In this document: in pieces, positions 25,466 to 33,744 of the stretch
Layout: each line of letters begins with the position of its first letter
How positions within the stretch are numbered: the first letter of the stretch is position 1
Assembly (NCBI GenBank): GCA_942493375.1
Contig: OW818698.1
Location: forward strand, 4,774,001 to 4,838,000
Direction of reading: 5' to 3'
DNA from: G942493375 sp942493375
GTDB taxonomy: Bacteria > Armatimonadota > UBA5829
DNA length: 64,000 nt
Notes under the pieces: generated by a model
Seen by the model: the letters and a program-made list of their open reading frames with translations, nothing else
Database searches by the model: none
Told to the model about the DNA's origin: nothing
Made by a program: the position numbers and the translations under genes

Positions 25466-27628
25466 CTACTGCCCAATTCTAGTAAGTAGAATCAATTCAG
25501 AAGCCAGCGCCGATTCCAGGTTGATTCGAATCCCCTGGTTCGTAAGCTCATAACCCTTGATATCTGCCGTAGTGCCGTTATTATCAAACTGCACCCGGTA
25601 AGTAGCGCCTTCGTCCAGGCTTTTTGGATAAATCTGGTAAGGCACCGCTTCCCCAGTCAGCTTGAAAAGCCCTATTGCTGTTCTGGACTTATCAGCGCTC
25701 CCATACTCCAATACACAATATGGGGTCTTGTCTTCACCGTCCAGATGCAGAACAGGCGTGTGATGGTACACTTTACTGTCACTCAGCAATGGAACCATAA
25801 AGTCCTTGTAGAGCTCGATATATCTCTTTACCGTTGCCAGTGTCTGAGGCTGCATATTCTCATGCCAGAGATGACAGTAACCTACAAAATAGAAACTGCT
25901 CAGGAATGCCAGCCTGCAGGTCAAATCAATGTCCCCGTATTTCCACTCACTCATAGGGTAACCAGCCTGAGGGAATGTAGTTCCCATCTCTGGAGGCAGC
26001 ATCATAGTTATGCCGTTCAATATCTGAATGCTTCGCGGTGGGTGGTTTTCATCTGTCATCTGCGTCCTATGGGACCGGGACATTATTCCAAGGTCCACTC
26101 TACCCCCACCACCGCAGCAGTTCTCAATAATCAGCTCCGGAAATGTAACCAACAGTCTGTCAAAAATCCCATAAAGAATCTCGTAGTGTCTGAAAGTCGT
26201 GTTCTCATTGTAGTTCTCATACACACGGTCACCGAGTCCCGACGACATCGGGGCGCCGTCGATTCTCAGGATATCTATGCTATACTCCCGGACGATCCGA
26301 TTGAGTTCACTTTCAAGCCACGCTGCAGCTTCCGGAATAGTGTAGTCCAGGTTAAAACGCTCACAAACATCCGGATAAGGTTTCCCTTCTCTCTTCACAA
26401 CCCAGTCAGGATGCTCCGCATAAATCTTGCTGTGGAGCCCAATCCCCTCTGGCTCAATCCACAAACCAAACAGCATCCCCTTTTCCTTGAGCTTGCTGAC
26501 TATTGGAGCAAACCCATTCGGGAACCAGTCTCTCCCTGGTGTCCAGTCTCCCATAAACCTGGAATAAGCCGAATCAACCCTTTCTCCGCTTGCATCTCCG
26601 CCAAACCAACCGGCATCAATGATATAAGCATCAGCACCCAGTTCCGAAGCTATCTCGATATCCGTAAGCACAGTCTCCTCATGTAGGTCCCGGGTTAAAA
26701 ACAGAGATCCCGCAGAATTATAAGATACCACAGGCAAGGAATGTATAGGAGTCTTCGGAACCACGGATTTATGGATATGCTCATGTGCTGCCTGCACACA
26801 ACCATCCAGGTCCGTCTGCACACACCCTATATGCACCGCTGGCGTAGTTATTGTTTCACCAGGATCCATAACACGCATAACTGAAGAGGACTTCGGTCCG
26901 AATTTCACATGAGCCATCTGTCTCAAAGTCGTATCGCAAACAATTTCAGCTTTCCATGCCCCTGACCAACCTAGATAGAACGCAAAATAAGTAGAAGCTG
27001 ATTTGCTTCTCAATATGAAAAATGGCCACTGGAACCCGCTTGTCCCGTACGGTCCAGTCATCTCCAAACCCGTTATTACATCGTTTTGCAGATCAGACCA
27101 CTCGAATCTGCCCTCCTGCGCCCATCCGTTCCCAGTAAATCTCCCGATCTGCATAGGAGTCTTCACATAATCTGCACCACCAAGCCCACTAGTCTGGGCA
27201 ACAATCCCTGAAAACACCGATAAATCCGACAGCGCAGCCGGTCTGTCCGACGTATTGGTTATCTGCAACCATCTCGTAATAAACCCGGTCCCGTCTACGC
27301 TGGTATGCACATTCACACTTACTGGTCGGATGCTGTGATGTAATCTCAGTGTGGAATGGTTATCGTCCTGCTCAGCGCCATCAAACTCCCATCCCCAGTC
27401 CATAGACTGCCCGTCTATGTTGATTGAAAATGCCTGCTGAGGGACATCCGGATTAACTGGCTGGAACTCGCATTTATCCATTATCCTCCCACACGCCGAC
27501 CAGTGCCTTCCAACCAGCTTGGTATCTATAAACTGCTCCTGATAAACCGCCATCCCGGAGACATATCGAAAATCAGGATTGTCAGATAGTCGAAATTTTA
27601 TTTCTGAGAAATCATTGTTTTTCGCCAT
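25466..27628 (-). CDS. Alpha-galactosidase-like glycoside hydrolase (GH36 type)
   Basis: A 720-residue enzyme without signal peptide. Layout is that of GH36: N-terminal beta-supersandwich (1-300), (beta/alpha)8 barrel (about 310-630), C-terminal beta domain. The nucleophile is D457 in DILRIDGAP (WDMN in classic members, so the subsite differs) and the acid/base D526 in TQMTDENHP, preceded by the family motif ENCCGGGGRVDLG. Expected to remove terminal alpha-galactose or a related sugar inside the cell. Start at 27628 has AGGAG nine bases upstream; the preceding promoter is the TTGACT-N17-TAGACT type shared with two other loci. Divergent from the PL26-like gene. Confidence 0.83.
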   Translation of the reverse strand: MAKNNDFSEIKFRLSDNPDFRYVSGMAVYQEQFIDTKLVGRHWSACGRIMDKCEFQPVNPDVPQQAFSINIDGQSMDWGWEFDGAEQDDNHSTLRLHHSIRPVSVNVHTSVDGTGFITRWLQITNTSDRPAALSDLSVFSGIVAQTSGLGGADYVKTPMQIGRFTGNGWAQEGRFEWSDLQNDVITGLEMTGPYGTSGFQWPFFILRSKSASTYFAFYLGWSGAWKAEIVCDTTLRQMAHVKFGPKSSSVMRVMDPGETITTPAVHIGCVQTDLDGCVQAAHEHIHKSVVPKTPIHSLPVVSYNSAGSLFLTRDLHEETVLTDIEIASELGADAYIIDAGWFGGDASGERVDSAYSRFMGDWTPGRDWFPNGFAPIVSKLKEKGMLFGLWIEPEGIGLHSKIYAEHPDWVVKREGKPYPDVCERFNLDYTIPEAAAWLESELNRIVREYSIDILRIDGAPMSSGLGDRVYENYNENTTFRHYEILYGIFDRLLVTFPELIIENCCGGGGRVDLGIMSRSHRTQMTDENHPPRSIQILNGITMMLPPEMGTTFPQAGYPMSEWKYGDIDLTCRLAFLSSFYFVGYCHLWHENMQPQTLATVKRYIELYKDFMVPLLSDSKVYHHTPVLHLDGEDKTPYCVLEYGSADKSRTAIGLFKLTGEAVPYQIYPKSLDEGATYRVQFDNNGTTADIKGYELTNQGIRINLESALASELILLTRIGQ

Positions 27629-27669
27629 TTCATGTTTCTCCTGTATAAAAGAAGCTACTATATGCCGGA

Positions 27670-27698
27670 AGTCTAGCACAGCCACGTTAACCAGTCAA
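27670..27698 (-). promoter_or_regulatory. Promoter TTGACT-N17-TAGACT (shared type)
   Basis: Minus strand: -35 TTGACT (27698-27693), 17-base spacer ending TGC, -10 TAGACT (27675-27670), then TT. Same boxes, same spacing and same extended -10 as at 16221-16249. Confidence 0.7.
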
Positions 27699-27772
27699 TT
27701 TGAAGAAGGAGTTAGCATCATTACTATTGAACCGGAAAGCATACCAGGAGCAGTATTTCCAGGGAGGCAGTT

Positions 27773-30661
27773 ATGACAAAGCAGTATATAAATCCGGAGC
27801 AGTGGGTTTTTGATGGTTCAGAGCATTATAGTGGTTGGCTGGACCACCGGAGCTTGCTGCAGATAAATCATCCCTGGGAAGAGAGCATAGAGGGCAGTTA
27901 CGGACGTTTTTCAGTTGATGTCCATATAGATCCAGCTCTGCAGGATTCCGAAAAAGTATATCTGGTTCTCAGTCAGTCAGATGACTATATGGGTCACGTC
28001 CCCGGTAACAATGAATGGATGGGTACACAGCGTTTCATTGGGCACAGGTTCAAAGAGCTCCGCATAAATGGTGAGCTCATCTGGGAGAGCGATGTAGCCG
28101 ACAATGAAATGCTGACAGGACCCGATGGGGATTATGGAGGATATGATGAATCCATAGAAATCCCATTATATACTGACCCCTATCTCTGCCTCGATGTTAC
28201 AAAATACATCGGCGATACCATAACCCTCAGTTTTACTATGGTTGATCGAATCGCCAGCAGCATTGTGTTGCCCGAAGACGACTTCCACAGGTTTGCCTGG
28301 AGCGAGACAACCCCTGAATACGCCAGACCCAGGTTCAAAACCAACTGCTACACAGGCGATTTTGTCCTTACAGTTGATCCGACTTTCCGTCCGGATACTA
28401 TCAGGTGTATTAGCGAAACTCCTGTGAATGATCTCAGTAATTCATCTATCCCATTGCCCGAACTTGATCTGGTCATGACATCTGGTCTACCCGCACTTGG
28501 TTTTCCTGTCCGCTGCGGTATCCCATTACCGATGGGGTGGCTCTGCGACCAAAACAAACTCCAGTTGGTAGACCCTGGTGGCAATGCAATACCGGCAGCT
28601 TTTGAAGTTACGAGTAGATGGAAAGATAGCTCCATTCGCTGGGTGTTGTGCGAATATCCAGCTAAAAAGCAGGGCAAATACTCTCTCGCTAAATCCGATG
28701 TCTCATCAACTGATCCCGATATAAAAACCAACGAACCATTGCGTGAGTTATCCAATGGATTGCTAAACGTAGAATTCGGAGAACTGGGAGAAACTGACAT
28801 ACTGCGTGGAATCGAATATGATGGCACTAGCTTTACCGGCTCTCTGCAGTTCAAAATACGAATGAGTGCAGGTGGCGAACTTCGGCCATATCTAGGGGTC
28901 ATAATATCGATTGAACTTGAAAAGCGAAACAGAGTCTGTTGTGTTGTTAAGCTCACTGGGGAGATGGTAGATGAAAACAGCACACGCTTTGGACCGTGGA
29001 CCGCACGTATTGAGCTATGGGAAGACCTTCCCTATCTGATTGTAGACTGGGACCTTATCAATGAGTCCGATCAATATGTAGCAGACCTGTTCGACTGGTC
29101 AGCTGTCTTTCAACTTAAAGACTTTGTCCGGGGCAAGCTGGACTTTGGGGAGTTCAGAGAAACCAGCCTGGAAGTCCACCGGATGGATACTGCTTTCCTA
29201 TCCAGGGCAGCGCAACCTGCACACATACCAGACCTCAGAGCAGTTGAGTGGATGCCCAACAGCTATGTCCTGTGCCGTCAACTGGACGAAAACTTCGCCA
29301 AGATCAACAGGGGCAGACCGATTGTTGGATTTACAGAAAAAGCCCCTGGATTTGCCAGGATAACCAAAGACAACAGATGCATCGCAGCCTCTACAATGTG
29401 GTTTGCCGAACAGTACCCCAAGGGTTACCAGTTCATACGCGATGAGATGCAGATATGTGTTACCCCAAATCCAGAGGATGTAGCTGGTTGGTTGCACGAC
29501 TGTCCACACGTAAGAATCGGAAGAGGAGAAGCCAAACGCCAGAGGTTTGCTCTATGGTTTGCTGACAGCATATCATTTGAGGATGTTGAGAAATTCAACG
29601 CCTGTATGCAGGACCAGCCAGTGCTATATTCGAAATCCTGGTTCGGTTACACCCAGGCTTTGGAGACCGGGGCAGGGGATGAACATAGCCGGACCGAAGT
29701 GTTCGAGAAAATCCTGGATGATGAGTGCGCATTTACCGGATACAATCTCCCGCGTTATGGTCACAGGGAATACCTGGACACTGCCTGGATAAACAACTAC
29801 CGCAGCCGTGCACACATCTCTCTGTTGCGCTGGGTCGAAACAGGAAATCCTGAATGGTTGAGATATTTTAATGCCACTTGCAGACACAGCAGGGATGTCG
29901 ATCATATTCACTTCAACCCCGAGCATCCGGACTGGGTAGGAGCAACCCACGAATACAGCCCGGACCATGCCACCCTTGGCCCGATGCATCATATAGGTCT
30001 GAACACAGATGACTTGTTAGAACACTACCTGCTGACCGGAGACCGCTGGAGCCTGGATGCTGCGACTCAGATAGCTGAACATGTTCTTAAATGTGAACCC
30101 TATGCCCGCTCTGCCAGGGCCGTCGGCTGGCCCCTCGCTCAGGTCTGCAACTGGTATGATCATACCGGTGACACCCGCTTTCTGGATAAAGCCCAGGCCT
30201 TCGTTTCAGCTGCAATCAGTTTCACACGTTCCCGCAGAGGCATATTCGATGAAATCCACGGTTGCTGGAACTATCCTGGAGCCGTCCCATTCATGACTGC
30301 CTATCTTTTCTATGGTCTGACCAGATATCACCGCCTGACTGGCTGTGAGAAAACAGGAAAGCTCATCCGTGCTCTATCAGATGGAATCATCGCCGAATGC
30401 ATCACCAGACCCGGTTACACCCGCTACTCACCCTTCCCGGAATGTAACGTCCCAGGCACCGCAGCATCCACCAACGGTTGGTCAGTAAACCTCGGAGGCC
30501 TGCACGCCTACGTCTATCTGCACACCGGTGAAGAAGTCTACAAACAGGCAATGCTGGACTGCTACAATGCAGTTAAGGAAGATTCCTCATCAGTCTCAAT
30601 GGATATGACCCAACTCTACGGCTGGCTGATAAGAGGAGTAAACGCCGCAGGAGATAAATGA
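27773..30661 (+). CDS. Exo-rhamnogalacturonan lyase-like protein (PcRGLX/YetA family, PL26-like)
   Basis: A 962-residue protein without signal peptide. The central beta domain (about 240-560) has the PcRGLX/YetA opening GFPVRCGIPLPMGWL and VTSRWKDSSIRWVLCEY; the C-terminal part (about 620-955) is an (alpha/alpha)6-type toroid with HIHFNPEHPDW, HEYSPDHATLGP, HIGLNTDDLLEHY and AVGWPLAQVCNWYDHTGD. Known members split rhamnogalacturonan I from its end. The first 230 residues form an extra beta-rich domain (WEESIEGSYGRFSVDV, VFDGSEHYSGW) not usual for the family, perhaps for binding. GGGAGG lies eight bases before the start. First gene of a plus-strand run with sugar-acid enzymes, which fits pectin use. 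Confidence 0.75.
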   Translation: MTKQYINPEQWVFDGSEHYSGWLDHRSLLQINHPWEESIEGSYGRFSVDVHIDPALQDSEKVYLVLSQSDDYMGHVPGNNEWMGTQRFIGHRFKELRINGELIWESDVADNEMLTGPDGDYGGYDESIEIPLYTDPYLCLDVTKYIGDTITLSFTMVDRIASSIVLPEDDFHRFAWSETTPEYARPRFKTNCYTGDFVLTVDPTFRPDTIRCISETPVNDLSNSSIPLPELDLVMTSGLPALGFPVRCGIPLPMGWLCDQNKLQLVDPGGNAIPAAFEVTSRWKDSSIRWVLCEYPAKKQGKYSLAKSDVSSTDPDIKTNEPLRELSNGLLNVEFGELGETDILRGIEYDGTSFTGSLQFKIRMSAGGELRPYLGVIISIELEKRNRVCCVVKLTGEMVDENSTRFGPWTARIELWEDLPYLIVDWDLINESDQYVADLFDWSAVFQLKDFVRGKLDFGEFRETSLEVHRMDTAFLSRAAQPAHIPDLRAVEWMPNSYVLCRQLDENFAKINRGRPIVGFTEKAPGFARITKDNRCIAASTMWFAEQYPKGYQFIRDEMQICVTPNPEDVAGWLHDCPHVRIGRGEAKRQRFALWFADSISFEDVEKFNACMQDQPVLYSKSWFGYTQALETGAGDEHSRTEVFEKILDDECAFTGYNLPRYGHREYLDTAWINNYRSRAHISLLRWVETGNPEWLRYFNATCRHSRDVDHIHFNPEHPDWVGATHEYSPDHATLGPMHHIGLNTDDLLEHYLLTGDRWSLDAATQIAEHVLKCEPYARSARAVGWPLAQVCNWYDHTGDTRFLDKAQAFVSAAISFTRSRRGIFDEIHGCWNYPGAVPFMTAYLFYGLTRYHRLTGCEKTGKLIRALSDGIIAECITRPGYTRYSPFPECNVPGTAASTNGWSVNLGGLHAYVYLHTGEEVYKQAMLDCYNAVKEDSSSVSMDMTQLYGWLIRGVNAAGDK

Positions 30662-30680
30662 ATATCTATATCTTTTCTAT

Positions 30681-30820
30681 CTCACGCAAAGCCGCAAAGC
30701 CGCCAAAATAGATCGATACTTTCTATATATCACGGGGACTCAAACAATGGATACTGAAAAACCAACAAATGATAATGAAATAGACAATTCCCTTCTTAGC
30801 GTCTTTGCGGCTTTGCGTGA
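30681..30820. repeat. Inverted repeat, TTTGCGGCTTTGCGTGA family, in the leader of the chimeric hydrolase
   Basis: Left arm 30681-30704 (CTCACGCAAAGCCGCAAAGC), right arm 30792-30820 (ends GCGGCTTTGCGTGA). The right arm is the source of the apparent peptide LLSVFAALRDN in frame with the following gene, so that ORF extension is repeat sequence, not conserved protein. Confidence 0.8.
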
Positions 30821-30860
30821 TAATAAATCCCTTCTGAATGACAAAAAAGGAGCACTTTCA

Positions 30861-32729
30861 ATGCCAGCAGAAATCGGATTTGCATCATTTGATATAAGTA
30901 GTTGCCTTCCAGCGACCAAGCCTTTCGCAAACCCTCTGATGGGCCAGGTGATGTTTGCCGGTGGTGATCAGAGTGCTCTGTGGATTTCACTCGATATGTT
31001 AATGCTGTCTGCTCCTTTGTGCTCCAAACTTCGAGCAGACCTGTCCAGCCAGTTGAATATCCCCGCCGAAGCTATAGTTATCCACGTAATGCACAACCAC
31101 ACCAGCCTGGACGATACCCCTCTGCTGGGCTCAGGATATGATGACTGGTTGGAAATGTTAGCAGACGCCTCTCATGAAGCCATCAGCAATGCCGAACCAG
31201 CATACTATACTCACCTCAGATGCCCAACTCCTCCCGGAGTATTCGTCCGCAGACGGCAGAAAATAGATGATTTAGGCAAGATGTGCGTATTCATGGGTTT
31301 CGATTCTACTGAGGACGGCATAGCAGACGCAGCAAGAATCAACAAAAACCGAGTTGCCCAATGGTATGGGGGATTTGATAAGATGCCTGAGTTGCCGGAT
31401 TCCATGCCGTATGATGAACCAGTTGATGATCTGGACCTTGTCCTGTTTCGAAATGCATCGGCTAAACCCTTAGGTTCAATAGCTAGATTTGCCGGGCACG
31501 TTATAGCAGCGGGACATTCCCCGGTCCCGCACTACAGCAGCGATTTCCCCGGCATTCTAAGAAATATGATAGAGGAACAATACGGCGGCGTCTGTATGAC
31601 CATGAATGGCCCATGTGGAGACATCACGGACTTTGAACAGGTCGAATTCACATTCCCAACCGTGCAATCAGAACCAACACCCACCTCCACAATCTGCATG
31701 CGCCATATAAGCGACGATGCCACCCAGGCTGAAGTAAAACGACTCGGTCTCACATTAGGTAAAACATATCAACAGCAAATAACTGAGTCTCTAGTTTTCC
31801 GGAATCCTGCTCCGGGTGGGCGGGGGATTGATGAACGCACATTGGCTGAGGCACGCGCAGAGGCCATGAACATGGCATTTGCGGATCTGAGTACATATAG
31901 GATTGATCCTTCAGTGACGGGATTTATCTCAGAGCAGTTAGCCAGAAAACACAAGGTTATGCCAATGGGTAAGAATGGTCCCATTCTGATGGTAGCCATG
32001 GTAGATCCAAATAATCCGGTCGCTCTTCAGGAAATACGCATTTTCAGTGGTGCACAGAAAGTTATAGCAGCTCTTGCAACCGAAGATGATGTAATAGCTG
32101 CTATTGATCGCACTTATAATGCCTCTGAAGATAGTGATTCCGGTAGTAACAGCATTTTACAAAAATATGCTCTCCTTGCCAATCTCCATCCAGCAAAATT
32201 CAAACCGGTAGATAATGTAAGAGTAAATCGATCCGAGCTCAATCTACCGATGCGGGATGACCTGACTGACATAGAAACTGCAGAAAAACTGCGTGATGAG
32301 TGGCTGGAGCGTTTCGAAAGTCTCGTTGCATCGCGTGCCCCTTTATCTGAAGTTAAACATGCAGCAGACAGGTGGGTGTTCTACCTCTATCACCCTCTGT
32401 TCTATGGAGATTGGCGGTATTTGTGGCCGGAGGATTTGGCTAAACGGGCCATTTCAGCCGATATAGTGAATATCCGCATTGGTGACTTACTGCTCTGTGC
32501 CTTGCCTGGTGAAGTGTTCCTTCCTACCGGAAGAACCATCAGGGATACAATTGAGCAAGACGGTCTCATTGCGCTGACTGCCGGAGAATGTAACGGAGAT
32601 ATCGGCTATCTTCCTCCTGCAGACGAACACCCATTTGGTGACTATGAGACCTGTGCCTGTGTGGTAGTTCCTGAAGCAGTTGATATAATATTAAGTGCGG
32701 CAATCTCTGGAGCGCGAGAATTGAGTTAA
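30861..32729 (+). CDS. Neutral-ceramidase-like hydrolase with an internal T2SSE_N/MshEN-type domain
   Basis: A 622-residue protein. Start at 30861 is set by AAGGAG seven bases upstream; the frame is open to an ATG at 30747 but that part is repeat DNA. Ceramidase-superfamily motifs flank the middle: HNHTS (78-82), FAGHVIAAG, YSSDFPG (225-231), NGPCGD (249-254) and LPGE (548-551). Residues about 325-423 are foreign: ARAEAMNMAFADLSTYRIDP, LARKHKVMPMGKNGPILMVA, MVDPNNPVALQEIRIFSG and ATEDDVIAAID match the N-terminal domain of PilB/GspE ATPases. After it the hydrolase resumes at FKPVDNVRVNRSELNLP. No signal peptide. Hydrolases of this type act on amides or sugars in plant-glycan loci. Either a real domain insertion or an assembly joint; both boundaries are in frame. 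Confidence 0.72.
   Translation: MPAEIGFASFDISSCLPATKPFANPLMGQVMFAGGDQSALWISLDMLMLSAPLCSKLRADLSSQLNIPAEAIVIHVMHNHTSLDDTPLLGSGYDDWLEMLADASHEAISNAEPAYYTHLRCPTPPGVFVRRRQKIDDLGKMCVFMGFDSTEDGIADAARINKNRVAQWYGGFDKMPELPDSMPYDEPVDDLDLVLFRNASAKPLGSIARFAGHVIAAGHSPVPHYSSDFPGILRNMIEEQYGGVCMTMNGPCGDITDFEQVEFTFPTVQSEPTPTSTICMRHISDDATQAEVKRLGLTLGKTYQQQITESLVFRNPAPGGRGIDERTLAEARAEAMNMAFADLSTYRIDPSVTGFISEQLARKHKVMPMGKNGPILMVAMVDPNNPVALQEIRIFSGAQKVIAALATEDDVIAAIDRTYNASEDSDSGSNSILQKYALLANLHPAKFKPVDNVRVNRSELNLPMRDDLTDIETAEKLRDEWLERFESLVASRAPLSEVKHAADRWVFYLYHPLFYGDWRYLWPEDLAKRAISADIVNIRIGDLLLCALPGEVFLPTGRTIRDTIEQDGLIALTAGECNGDIGYLPPADEHPFGDYETCACVVVPEAVDIILSAAISGARELS
31833..32130 (+). other. Segment encoding the T2SSE_N/MshEN-like domain inside the hydrolase
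   Basis: About 99 codons with the run AFADLS, ID, LARKHKVMPM, LMVAMVDPNN, ALQEIRIFSG, ATEDDVIAAID, in the order and spacing of the PilB/GspE N-terminal domain. The upstream c-di-GMP-binding RLG motifs of full MshEN domains are absent. Just before it is a G-rich stretch (GGGTGGGCGGGGGATTGATG, 31814-31833) that shares GGGGGATTGAT with the repeat at 2238-2341. Confidence 0.75.
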
Positions 32730-32744
32730 GGTTGAAGCAATATC

Positions 32745-33680
32745 ATGAATCTTCTTGTATGCGATAATCTGGATCATTTACCTGAGTTTAAGCAAAAAGC
32801 CTCACAATATTTCGAAACAGATTATATTTGCGGTGAATGTGATTTCAATATAGGAGACTACGACTACCTGATACCGTCATTGCGCTATCGGTTGGATGAA
32901 AATATCCTCGCAAAAGCTGCAAATCTAAAGGCAATATCAACCCCATCCACAGGCACGGATCATATAGATTATGACGCCTGCACCAGATTAGGTATGGATG
33001 TATTTTCACTCAAAGATGACACTGAGTTTCTATCAGGAATAACAGCCACAGCAGAACTAGCATTCTCACTCATCCTGAATGTAATGAGGAAAATACCTTC
33101 TGCTTACAGGGATGTTCTGGATGGTAACTGGACACCTGCGAAGTTCAGGGGATTTGAACTGCAGGGAAAAACACTTGGTATTCTGGGCTGTGGAAGACTG
33201 GGAAGCATTGTGATTGATTATGCACAGGCGTTCCGTATGAATGTGCTTGTCTGTGACCCGTATAAGCAGATAAATCGCCCAAATGTGCGTCAGGTTGTGT
33301 TGGACGAATTATTGCAGGAATCTGATATAATCACCCTGCACGTTCATCTGAATGAGGAGACCAAAGGACTGATTGGTCCTGTTGAGTTTGGAAAAATGAA
33401 GAAGGGAGTCGTCATCGTAAATACTTCCAGAGGGGCAATCATTGATACGCCTGCCCTTCTTGATGCTCTAGAGACCGGCAAAGTAATGGGTGCCGGATTG
33501 GATGTTTTAGATGGCGAACTAAATACCAGCATTGGTCAACATCCAATTGTCGAATATGCTAGGACACACGACAATGTGATTATAACTCCGCATATGGGAG
33601 GCGTCACTTTGGAATCCCAACGAAAGGCCTTCATGCGGGCACTCGACAAACTAATCCAACATAGCGTAACAGCTCAGTAA
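32745..33680 (+). CDS. D-2-hydroxyacid dehydrogenase (phosphoglycerate dehydrogenase-like)
   Basis: A 311-residue NAD-dependent dehydrogenase. The nucleotide-binding motif is LGILGCGRLGSIVIDYAQAF with the acidic residue in VCDPY; catalytic arginine in NTSRGAIID, and the catalytic histidine in ITPHMGG near the C-terminus. Family members interconvert 2-keto and D-2-hydroxy acids. Next to a KDPG-aldolase-like gene it may handle a keto-acid from sugar-acid breakdown. Sixteen bases separate it from the hydrolase stop; ribosome site is weak (AAGG). Cytoplasmic. Confidence 0.88.
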   Translation: MNLLVCDNLDHLPEFKQKASQYFETDYICGECDFNIGDYDYLIPSLRYRLDENILAKAANLKAISTPSTGTDHIDYDACTRLGMDVFSLKDDTEFLSGITATAELAFSLILNVMRKIPSAYRDVLDGNWTPAKFRGFELQGKTLGILGCGRLGSIVIDYAQAFRMNVLVCDPYKQINRPNVRQVVLDELLQESDIITLHVHLNEETKGLIGPVEFGKMKKGVVIVNTSRGAIIDTPALLDALETGKVMGAGLDVLDGELNTSIGQHPIVEYARTHDNVIITPHMGGVTLESQRKAFMRALDKLIQHSVTAQ

Positions 33681-33687
33681 TATCGGT

Positions 33688-33720
33688 ATTTGTCATCCTT
33701 CGTTCCTCAGGATGACAAAT
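33688..33720. repeat. Miniature palindrome, GTCATCCTGAGGAACGAAGG family
   Basis: ATTTGTCATCC - TTCGTTCCTC - AGGATGACAAAT. Only the outer arms are left, so this is a shortened copy. It lies eight bases past the dehydrogenase stop and may act as a processing or termination hairpin. Confidence 0.75.
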
Positions 33721-33744
33721 ACCCGCGATGAAAGGAATTGAGTT

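Noticed and set aside
28348..28983. 211-codon minus-strand frame
   Set aside because: Antisense shadow of the PL26-like gene with no domain likeness.
30747..30860. N-terminal extension of the chimeric hydrolase
   Set aside because: Encoded by intergenic repeat DNA; AAGGAG supports the start at 30861.
31833..32130. A c-di-GMP receptor role for the inserted domain
   Set aside because: The RLG-x-x-L type binding motifs that lie before this part in full MshEN domains are missing.
33688..33720. Short palindrome as a plain terminator
   Set aside because: Sequence matches the outer arms of a dispersed repeat and no T run follows; a secondary terminator role is still possible.
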